A model generated the notes under the pieces. It was given only the letters and a program-made list of their open reading frames with translations. It ran no database searches and had not been told where the DNA came from. Made by a program: the position numbers and the translations under genes. DNA of 11,987 bases from Candidatus Brocadiaceae bacterium (GTDB lineage Bacteria > Planctomycetota > Brocadiia > SM23-32), in NCBI GenBank assembly GCA_003567495.1, contig PWZK01000232.1, positions 1 to 11,987 of the forward strand, written 5' to 3'. Below, piece by piece: positions 1 to 6,091 of this stretch; position 1 is the first letter of the stretch, and each line of letters opens with the position of its first letter.

Positions 1-5
1 ATATT

Positions 6-87
6 CGTAGGGGCGAAACATCTTTCGCCCTTTTCAGGCGCTCAGGGGACGTGTTAACGTTTGGGCGAAAGATTTTTCGCCCCTACG
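6..87. repeat. REP/BIME-like inverted pair of GTAG-hairpin units
   Basis: Bases 6-30 and 63-87 are reverse complements at 24 of 25 positions, separated by a 32-base spacer. Each arm is also a hairpin by itself. The left arm has GTAG (7-10) followed by stem GGGCGAAA (11-18), loop CATC and stem TTTCGCCC (23-30). The right arm has GGGCGAAA (63-70), loop GATT, TTTCGCCC (75-82) and ends in CTAC (83-86), the complement of GTAG. A GTAG tetranucleotide at the foot of a short GC-rich hairpin, with a second unit in inverse orientation, is the known layout of REP sequences paired as BIMEs and mobilised by RAYT (TnpA-REP) transposases. That family assignment is inference from the layout, because no RAYT gene is in the window. 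As RNA the element could fold strongly and might block read-through into or out of the cluster. Only four T follow the left hairpin, so it is a weak terminator candidate at best. Confidence 0.7.
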
Positions 88-109
88 GACCGGTTTGAAG
101 GGTGGTTTG

Positions 110-166
110 CTGAATATATACAGGCCTGCCTGCTTGCTGCGGGCAGATCGTTCACTGAGTATATAC
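110..166 (+). promoter_or_regulatory. Candidate leader module: hairpin between two TGARTATATAC repeats
   Basis: The 12-mer CTGAATATATAC (110-121) recurs as CTGAGTATATAC (155-166) with one mismatch, 45 bases apart. Between them lies a hairpin: CTGCCTGC (126-133), loop TTGCT, GCGGGCAG (139-146). It has eight pairs, one of them G-U in RNA. Both repeats contain TATATA, which resembles a -10 box, but I found no -35 box at a suitable 16-18 base distance from either, so a promoter is not proven. The module ends 43 bases before the ftsI start and is the only obvious place for the promoter or operator of the cluster. It could also be chance AT-rich repetition. Confidence 0.3.
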
Positions 167-209
167 GTTTTTTGAACATACAACTTGGAGAATTGCAAAA
201 AGAGAGACA

Positions 210-1961
210 GTGACCGAAATGGCGAAAGGCAATGCACATTCAGGCGACGTGCCGGCTGCCACGGCCGGCACATTGAGAAGGGTAAAAATCGCGGCGGCGA
301 TACTTATGCTGATTCTGGTGGCACTTGCCGGGCGCATCGCTCAGATACAGTTCGATAATCCCGGGCAATACACCCGCCTTGCCGCAGTTCGTCGCATGCG
401 CTCGGAATCGGCCACCAGGCGGGGTGATATCTATGACCGCGAAGGTCGGCTGCTGGCAACCAGCGTGCCCCACTGGAGCGTTTTTGCCGATCCCACAGAA
501 GTTTACGACCCTTTTGAGACTGCCCGCATACTTGCCCGGGTGCTGAACGCTGATCTGAACACAATAAACGCCAGGCTGCGCCGGCGCGACACGCGTTTTG
601 TCTGGATTAAAAGACAGGTCTCGCCATCCAGAGCCGAGTGGGTGAGAGCGCTGGAGCTAAAAGGTGTTTATCTGCGCAGGGAGGACAAACGATTCCATCC
701 TTTCGGGAGCCTTTTTGCACACGTGGTAGGGTTTACCGACATCGACGGGCGCGGGCTTGAAGGGGTGGAAGCACGGTTTGAAAAGGAGCTTGGAGGTTTT
801 GAAAGACTTTCTGCCGAGGGCGGAAATCGCGCTGAAAAAGGATATGACATTTATCTGACCCTGGATGCATACATACAGAGTCTTACGCGCGATGCTCTCC
901 TGCGACAGGTCGAGCGTCACAGGCCAGAAGCCGCCTGGGCGCTGGTACTTGACGCTCGAAGCGGCGAGGTGCTCTCGATGGTAAACTGGCCTCAGTACGA
1001 TCCGGGAGCGCCCGCCGGGAGTCCGGAGCGAAATCGTCGTAACAGTATTCTGGCAGACACCTACGAATACGGCTCCGTGCTCAAACCGATCACCGTTGCC
1101 ATTGCTCTTGAATCGGGAATCGTGGAGCCCGACACCGAATTTGATTGCCATCGAGGCGCATGGCGGTTTGGCAGGCGGACCATTCGCGACGTAAGCGAGC
1201 ACGGCAACCTTACGGTCAGAGATATCGTCGCACGTTCCAGCAATATAGGAGTCGCCCAGATAGGACTTAAGCTGGGGGTCGAGGACTTTTGGCGGGGGCT
1301 GAACCGTTTTGGTTTCGGCGATCCGAGCGGTATAGAATTACAGGGCGAAAGCACGGGCATAATGCGTGCGGCCTCGAGATGGAATGATCACAGTCTTATA
1401 AGCATCGCGTTCGGTCAGGAGATCAGCATAAACGCAATGGCGCTTGCGCGTGCATTCGCGGCGCTTGGCAACGACGGCGTGCTTGTGCAGCCGAGGGTGT
1501 TGCAGAAAATTACCGACCCGCTCTCCGGTGATGAAATACGCAGTGAGGGCCGGCCTGAAAATTTGCAAAGAGCTGTCAGTAAAGATGTTGCAGATGAAGT
1601 GATGCGTATGCTGGCACGTGTGGTGGAAGAAGGCACCGGCACCCGCGCCGCTGTCGAAGGATACAGAGTGGGCGGAAAAACCGGAACCGGCACGCTCATG
1701 TGTAAAGATAACAGGGGATACAGCAAGGACCGATATATCAGCACATTTGTAGGTCTGGCGCCGATAGACGACCCCGGGGTGGTCATATTGGTATCGCTTA
1801 AGGTGCCCACCGGCGGCGATTACTACGGCGGCATTGTTGCGGGGCCCGCTTTCAGCGAAATAGCACAGGGCACGCTGGGGTACCTCAAGGTTCCTCCCGA
1901 TATACAGAAAGACTTTTTAGCAAGGACGTGGATAAATGACTACGGCTCACACATTCACTGA
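210..1961 (+). CDS. ftsI: FtsI/PBP3, septal class B penicillin-binding protein
   Basis: This is the peptidoglycan D,D-transpeptidase that cross-links septal wall outside the membrane, working with FtsW. The product is 583 aa, close to E. coli FtsI. Residues 25-47 form a single N-terminal membrane anchor after a short basic cytoplasmic tail. The class B dimerisation region begins with RRGDIYDREGRLLA (70-83). The transpeptidase domain has all three catalytic motifs: SVLK (Ser289 nucleophile, Lys292), SSN (343-345) and KTGT (490-493). The usual EPGS before the nucleophile reads YEYGS here. There are no PASTA repeats. I kept the GTG at 210 because a short purine-rich stretch (201-207) lies just upstream. 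ATG 219 is an alternative that shortens the protein by three residues. The 3' end overlaps murE by 26 bases, which suggests translational coupling. No ftsL, rsmH or mraZ lies in the 209 bases upstream. Another class B PBP is possible in principle, but the dcw context argues for FtsI. Confidence 0.93.
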   Translation: MTEMAKGNAHSGDVPAATAGTLRRVKIAAAILMLILVALAGRIAQIQFDNPGQYTRLAAVRRMRSESATRRGDIYDREGRLLATSVPHWSVFADPTEVYDPFETARILARVLNADLNTINARLRRRDTRFVWIKRQVSPSRAEWVRALELKGVYLRREDKRFHPFGSLFAHVVGFTDIDGRGLEGVEARFEKELGGFERLSAEGGNRAEKGYDIYLTLDAYIQSLTRDALLRQVERHRPEAAWALVLDARSGEVLSMVNWPQYDPGAPAGSPERNRRNSILADTYEYGSVLKPITVAIALESGIVEPDTEFDCHRGAWRFGRRTIRDVSEHGNLTVRDIVARSSNIGVAQIGLKLGVEDFWRGLNRFGFGDPSGIELQGESTGIMRAASRWNDHSLISIAFGQEISINAMALARAFAALGNDGVLVQPRVLQKITDPLSGDEIRSEGRPENLQRAVSKDVADEVMRMLARVVEEGTGTRAAVEGYRVGGKTGTGTLMCKDNRGYSKDRYISTFVGLAPIDDPGVVILVSLKVPTGGDYYGGIVAGPAFSEIAQGTLGYLKVPPDIQKDFLARTWINDYGSHIH

Positions 1962-3474
1962 AAATGGAAGGCGGAGCCTTTCCCTTGAAGATCTTATAAG
2001 CGGCCTGTGGCTTTATGTCAGAGATACCGTTGACTGGCGGAACACTCCCATATCGTCCGTCACAGACGATTCTCGCCGGGTGCGGCCCGGCTCCCTTTTC
2101 ATTGCAGTAAGGGGCGAAGAATGCGACGGCCACAAATTCATGGCGGATGCGGTGCGGCGCGGAGCCGTGGCGGTCATCTGCCGCCGCCCGCCTGCAAAAA
2201 ACCCCGGCTGCCCGGTTATAATAGCAAGCGATACCAGATACGCACTCAGCGCCGTTTCAGCCCGTTTCTACGACACCACGGGATCCGGCCCGAAAGCTGT
2301 CGGCGTGACCGGTACCAACGGGAAAACCACCACTACTTACCTTCTGAGGGCCATACTCAAAGAAGCGGGGCACAGGCCCGGGCTGATCGGCAGCCTGGAA
2401 TACGATCTTGGCCAAAGGTGCATCGAGTCCGGTCAGACAACCCCCCACCCGCTGCAACTGCATTCCATGCTTGACGAGATGAAATACGGGAAACTGACCC
2501 ATGCAGTGATGGAAGTCAGCAGCCACTCTCTGGTGCACCGGCGGGTTGCGCATGTGCCTTTCGACATGGCTGTTTTGACGAACGTTACAGAAGATCACCT
2601 GGATTTCCATGGTGGTATGGAACAATACATACGCGCGAAAGGCATGTTGTTCGGACAACTGTCTCGGGATGCCGTAGCGATATTGAATGCCGATTGTCCG
2701 GTCTGGAAACGGTACTCGCGTGCCACGCGTGCCACCGTGCTGACATACGGAATCAACAATATCGCGGATGTTAAACTGGTGCGGTGCTGCCGGAGCATCG
2801 ACGGCACGGTCATGGAAATACGTAATCCGCTCGAAACCCTCCGTTTTACCACGCCGCTGGTGGGCGATTTCAATTGTGAAAACATACTGGCGGCCGCCGC
2901 CGCCGGGTTTGCGGCCGGTGTTGACGGCGCGACGTTCAGGCGGGCACTCGAAAAATTCAAGGGGGTGCCCGGAAGACTGGAAAAAGTGGAGATCAAAGGC
3001 GGCAGCGGCCTGCCGTCATTTTTTGTTGACTATGCACATACCCCCGATGCTCTCAAAAAAATACTGAACACTCTTTATCCCCTCACGAAAGGGCAGCTTA
3101 TATGCGTTTTCGGATGCGGCGGCGATCGCGAACGGGCAAAGCGGGCAAAGATGGGCCATATTGCAACCTCGATCGCCGATGTGAGTGTCGTTACTTCGGA
3201 TAACAGCCGCAGCGAACGTACGGAGGATATTATCTCGGATATAAGCGGCGGAGTGAATATGTCCGGCGGCAGGTATTTTACCGAGCTTGACAGGCGACGT
3301 GCCATAGAGAAGGCTCTTGCAATTGCGAACTCGGGTGATGATGTGATAGTGGTTTGCGGCAAAGGTGCGGAAAGTTTTCAGCATATCGGCGATACGAAGC
3401 TGCCTTTCGATGATCGTGTAGTCTGCAGGCAGGCCATGGCAAATGTGGTGTCGGGAAAAAGAAAAACGGCTTGA
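1936..3474 (+). CDS. murE: MurE, UDP-MurNAc-L-Ala-D-Glu:diamino acid ligase (probably meso-DAP)
   Basis: This cytoplasmic ATP-dependent ligase adds the third stem-peptide residue to UDP-MurNAc-L-Ala-D-Glu. The 512-aa product shows the three-domain Mur ligase layout: an N-terminal UDP-binding domain with DDSRRVRPG (44-52), a central ATPase domain with P-loop GVTGTNGKTT (123-132, Lys130), and a C-terminal domain. SGQTTPHPLQL (165-175) is the substrate-binding TTP segment, SSH (195-197) is conserved, and Lys235 in YIRAKG is the expected carbamylated lysine. NVTEDHLDFHG (216-226) and VDYAHTPDAL (364-373) are typical. The specificity motif of meso-DAP enzymes, DNPR, reads DNSR (422-425), and the usual KGHE reads KGAE (476-479). 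The DAP-contacting Asn, Arg and Glu are kept, so meso-DAP is the best guess, though less certain than with a canonical motif. ATG 1936 has AAGGA at 1922-1926, nine bases upstream, inside ftsI. Nine bases separate its stop from murF. Confidence 0.95.
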   Translation: MTTAHTFTENGRRSLSLEDLISGLWLYVRDTVDWRNTPISSVTDDSRRVRPGSLFIAVRGEECDGHKFMADAVRRGAVAVICRRPPAKNPGCPVIIASDTRYALSAVSARFYDTTGSGPKAVGVTGTNGKTTTTYLLRAILKEAGHRPGLIGSLEYDLGQRCIESGQTTPHPLQLHSMLDEMKYGKLTHAVMEVSSHSLVHRRVAHVPFDMAVLTNVTEDHLDFHGGMEQYIRAKGMLFGQLSRDAVAILNADCPVWKRYSRATRATVLTYGINNIADVKLVRCCRSIDGTVMEIRNPLETLRFTTPLVGDFNCENILAAAAAGFAAGVDGATFRRALEKFKGVPGRLEKVEIKGGSGLPSFFVDYAHTPDALKKILNTLYPLTKGQLICVFGCGGDRERAKRAKMGHIATSIADVSVVTSDNSRSERTEDIISDISGGVNMSGGRYFTELDRRRAIEKALAIANSGDDVIVVCGKGAESFQHIGDTKLPFDDRVVCRQAMANVVSGKRKTA

Positions 3475-3486
3475 GGAAAAATTGTG

Positions 3487-4890
3487 ATGAGAAAACCTCA
3501 ATTCAAAGCAAAAGATATATGCGATGCCGCAGGGGGAGAATTCTTCAGCGGTTCTCCTGAAACCGTCGCCGCAGGCGTATCCGTAGATACGCGCACTATA
3601 GGGCGCGGAGAGGCGTTTTTTGCGCTCTGCGGGCCGAACCACGACGGGCACGATCATATGCGCGCAGCTGCCGAGAGCGGAGCTCGAATAATAGTTGCCC
3701 AAAAAGGTTGCCGACGCGAGCAACTGCCCTCTGACACCTGCGTTATTCTTGTGGATGATACCCTGGATGCCATGTGTAGTCTGGCCGGCCGGCATCGAAA
3801 ACGCCTCGGAGGGAAAGTAATAGCCATCACAGGAAGCTGCGGGAAATCGACCGTCAAAGAGATGACAGGAGCTATACTCGCCGAAGCCGGCGAGTGCACT
3901 CTCGCACCTGCAAGCTATAACAACCGCATCGGCGTATCGCTTACATTGCTGGGTGCTTCGGTGGATGATGATTTCGTAATACTTGAGCTGGGCGCCAACC
4001 GCGGCGGCGAAATTGATGAACTTGCGCGATTTGCACGGCCGGACATCGGCTGCATTACCTGTATAGGCGAATGTCACCTCGAGGGATTTGGATCCCTGGA
4101 AGGTGTACGCGAGGCTAAAGCGGAGATTATTCCACATATCACACGTGACGGACTTCTGGTGCTCAACGGCGACGATCCCGGGTGCTGCGCCCTTGTTGAT
4201 CGATTTGAAGGTGAAGTGAAAACTTACGGGGTCTCGGAAGACGTGGACGTCGGGGTAAAAGAGCTTAAAAGCGGGGCGAAAGGAGAATTGTTCGGGATCG
4301 AGGATGTGGTATTCCACCTGCCGTTAACAGGCAGGCATAATGTTCTGAATGCCGCTGCAGCCGTCTGTATTGCACGCCACGCGGGTGCTACTTTCCACCA
4401 GGCACTCCAGGCGCTCTGTCGCGTCAGGCCGCCGCAGCTGCGCTGGGAAGAACGCAGTATCGGCGGGGTGGATTTTGTTCTCGACTGTTACAATTCCAAT
4501 CCTACCGCCATGCGTGCCGCATGCGAGGCGTTCACCAGGATTGACGCAGGCGGGCGGCGCATCATTGTGTGCGGCGATATGCTTGAACTTGGTGCTTATG
4601 CTGCGCGGCTGCACGAAAATACCGGGCGCATGATCGCCCGGCGGGGGATCGATATGCTTATAGCGGTAGGCGACAATGCGGAGCATACAGTGCGCGGGTG
4701 GCGCAGTGCGTCGTCGAAACCGCAAAATGCACTCTCGCTTCCCGATAAAGATAAAGTCTGGTTGTTCTTGTATCGCCTTGCCGGGCCGGGAGATGTGGTT
4801 ATGGTGAAAGGTTCCAACAAGATGCGGATGGAGGAGATCGTGGATTCCATAGATGAATACGTGGCCGGTTTGGAACAGGAGGCCGCCTGA
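3487..4890 (+). CDS. murF: MurF, UDP-MurNAc-tripeptide:D-Ala-D-Ala ligase
   Basis: This enzyme adds the D-Ala-D-Ala dipeptide, made by Ddl at the other end of the cluster, to UDP-MurNAc-tripeptide and so completes the cytoplasmic pentapeptide. The product is 467 aa from ATG 3487. Evidence includes the N-terminal VSVDTRTIGRGEAFFAL segment (about 31-47), P-loop TGSCGKST (115-122, Lys120) in a slightly unusual form since family members usually have GTNGKTT or GSNGKTT, ASYNNRIGVSLTLL (142-155), LGANRGGEIDEL (168-179), HLEGFGS (197-203) and Lys211 in REAKAE as the likely carbamylated lysine. YNSNPTAM (335-342) and VKGSNKMRMEE (440-450) are MurF-specific C-terminal signatures that rule out MurC, MurD and MurE. 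GTG 3484, immediately upstream and in frame, is an equally possible start. A ribosome binding site, GAGGA at 3473-3477, serves either and overlaps the murE stop. The stop lies one base before the proposed mraY start. Confidence 0.95.
   Translation: MRKPQFKAKDICDAAGGEFFSGSPETVAAGVSVDTRTIGRGEAFFALCGPNHDGHDHMRAAAESGARIIVAQKGCRREQLPSDTCVILVDDTLDAMCSLAGRHRKRLGGKVIAITGSCGKSTVKEMTGAILAEAGECTLAPASYNNRIGVSLTLLGASVDDDFVILELGANRGGEIDELARFARPDIGCITCIGECHLEGFGSLEGVREAKAEIIPHITRDGLLVLNGDDPGCCALVDRFEGEVKTYGVSEDVDVGVKELKSGAKGELFGIEDVVFHLPLTGRHNVLNAAAAVCIARHAGATFHQALQALCRVRPPQLRWEERSIGGVDFVLDCYNSNPTAMRAACEAFTRIDAGGRRIIVCGDMLELGAYAARLHENTGRMIARRGIDMLIAVGDNAEHTVRGWRSASSKPQNALSLPDKDKVWLFLYRLAGPGDVVMVKGSNKMRMEEIVDSIDEYVAGLEQEAA
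4877..4882 (+). promoter_or_regulatory. Ribosome binding site of mraY (sets a TTG start)
   Basis: AGGAGG at 4877-4882 is a full Shine-Dalgarno sequence inside the last codons of murF, nine bases before TTG 4892. The upstream in-frame ATG at 4853 has no comparable site and would add 13 residues unlike any MraY N-terminus. Confidence 0.8.
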
Positions 4891-4891
4891 G

Positions 4892-5968
4892 TTGCTAAAA
4901 CTGATTTTCACGCAATTGTATGAAACAGGGTCGGCGGCGGTTGTAGCTTCGGTGCTTTTCGGCGCTTTTATAACCGCTTTTTTTGCAGCTTCTCTGGCGG
5001 GAGGACCGGTTATTAAAATTCTGAGACGGCGGCGGTTGTTCGAGCGTACCGACAAAACGCCCATAGAGGACAGGCAAATTCGGGAGGATATAAATTCCAA
5101 ACAGGGCATACCTACCATGGGCGGCATTATAATCGGGATCGGCCTTATGGCCGGCGTGCTGCTCTGGGGCGATCTCACCTGTTTGGATCTGTGGCTCTGT
5201 CTGGCAAGTTTTTTTATTATCGGGGCTCTGGGAATGTGGGATGACTACCTGAAAATAACCGGGGCCGGCCGGCGCGACAGGGGCATGAAGGTGCGCCATA
5301 AGCTGGCGGCTCAGGGGGCAACCGGGCTCGTGCTTGGTCTGATATATATGGGCGCGGTGCGCGGGGACCTGTCCGAACTAATCCGCCCGTTTCCGGGGCA
5401 TGGCTACCTGCTTTCCACACCTGTGCTATGGCTGGCTTGCAGCGCGTTTGTCGTGGCGCTGATGAGTAACTCCGTGAATGTTGCCGACGGCATGGATGGT
5501 CTTGCGGGGGGGCTGTCGGTCTGCGTGCTGGTGCCGCTGGCATCAATGGCGGCATTCCTGTCGCCTGCAGGTGGTGATGCCGCGCTTGCGGGGGTGGCGA
5601 TGTTCTGTGCGATTCTGGCCGGCTCAACGCTTGGATTTCTGTGGCACAATATTTACCCGGCAAAGGTATTTATGGGCGATACCGGCGCTATGGGGATAGG
5701 CGCCGGGTTCGGGCTTGCAGTGCTTTTGAGCGGGTATGAGCTGCTTCTCCCGGCGCTTGCTTTCGTGCTCCTGGCCGAGTTCGCTTCTTCGGTAATTCAG
5801 GTGCTCGCGTTTAAGATTACGGGCCGCCGGATATTACCTATCGCGCCGCTGCACCATATATGCCAGAAAAGAAAGTGGCCCGAGGCGCGTACGGTGTCGA
5901 GGTTCTGGATTGCAGGCCTGATTTGCTCCATGGGGACGCTGATTCTGGCGGTGGCCTTTGCGTATTAA
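4892..5968 (+). CDS. mraY: MraY, phospho-MurNAc-pentapeptide translocase (lipid I synthase)
   Basis: This integral membrane enzyme transfers phospho-MurNAc-pentapeptide from UDP to undecaprenyl phosphate, giving lipid I. From TTG 4892 the product is 358 aa, near the family length of about 360, and hydrophobic throughout, with the roughly ten helices expected. Motifs in order are QGIPTMGG (71-78), the catalytic Asp pair in WDDYLKI (116-122, Asp117 and Asp118), NSVNVADGMDGLAGG (193-207), and MGDTGAMG (261-268, catalytic Asp263). The C-terminal loop is APLHHICQKRKWPEARTVSRFWI at 318-340. Two deviations stand out: the usual T in NxTDGLDGLA is Ala198, and the HHH triad is HHI, with Ile323 in third place, while the first two His are kept. 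The start choice rests on the strong AGGAGG site, the family length, and a separation of only one base from murF. A different PNPT-family enzyme such as WecA is unlikely given the PTMGG and WPE motifs and the neighbours. Confidence 0.94.
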   Translation: MLKLIFTQLYETGSAAVVASVLFGAFITAFFAASLAGGPVIKILRRRRLFERTDKTPIEDRQIREDINSKQGIPTMGGIIIGIGLMAGVLLWGDLTCLDLWLCLASFFIIGALGMWDDYLKITGAGRRDRGMKVRHKLAAQGATGLVLGLIYMGAVRGDLSELIRPFPGHGYLLSTPVLWLACSAFVVALMSNSVNVADGMDGLAGGLSVCVLVPLASMAAFLSPAGGDAALAGVAMFCAILAGSTLGFLWHNIYPAKVFMGDTGAMGIGAGFGLAVLLSGYELLLPALAFVLLAEFASSVIQVLAFKITGRRILPIAPLHHICQKRKWPEARTVSRFWIAGLICSMGTLILAVAFAY

Positions 5969-6091
5969 GCGCTTAATGTAGCAACATAGACAAAAACTTG
6001 TCGATGTGCGAAAAAGTGAGAAGCCGTTTGCAGTATGTCGTTTTGTCGTGGGTCTTTTGACGTTGACGTTTTATTAGGAGCTTACAAGCAT
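5969..6091 (+). other. Non-coding gap between mraY and ftsW, at the usual murD position
   Basis: In the common dcw order murD lies between mraY and ftsW. Here there are only 123 bases with no recognisable ORF or murD remnant. The gap contains a perfect 14-base palindrome ATTAAGCGCTTAAT (5964-5977) that overlaps the mraY stop, a short hairpin GACAA-AAAC-TTGTC (5989-6002), and a tandem TTGACGTTGACG (6057-6068) that resembles two -35 boxes. I saw no -10 box at a suitable distance, so an internal promoter is only a possibility. An in-frame ATG at 6035 could extend ftsW into this gap but lacks a good ribosome binding site. Confidence 0.6.
6076..6080 (+). promoter_or_regulatory. Ribosome binding site of ftsW
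   Basis: AGGAG at 6076-6080, within TTAGGAG, lies 11 bases before ATG 6092. It favours this start over the upstream in-frame ATG 6035, which has only a weak purine stretch before it. Confidence 0.65.

Noticed and set aside
11..34. Left repeat hairpin as an intrinsic terminator of an upstream gene
   Set aside because: Only four T follow the stem and the same hairpin is repeated in inverse orientation, so a repeat element explains it better.
172..200. TTGAAC (172-177) as a -35 box for ftsI
   Set aside because: No acceptable -10 hexamer occurs 16-18 bases downstream.
34..473. Short - strand open frames over the leader and start of ftsI
   Set aside because: They run through the inverted repeat and the ftsI membrane anchor region, have no ribosome binding site and no recognisable product.
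3016..4317. Long open frame on the - strand (433 codons) across the end of murE and most of murF
   Set aside because: It is antisense to two clear Mur ligases whose motifs are intact, its translation has no recognisable domain, and it has no start context; it is a shadow of GC-rich codon use.
4853..4891. N-terminal extension of MraY from ATG 4853
   Set aside because: It has no Shine-Dalgarno sequence, overlaps murF by 38 bases and adds 13 hydrophilic residues atypical of MraY, while TTG 4892 has AGGAGG at nine bases.
6035..6091. N-terminal extension of FtsW from ATG 6035
   Set aside because: The upstream context is weak, and ATG 6092 has AGGAG 11 bases upstream; the extra 19 residues show no FtsW feature. 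Not fully excluded.
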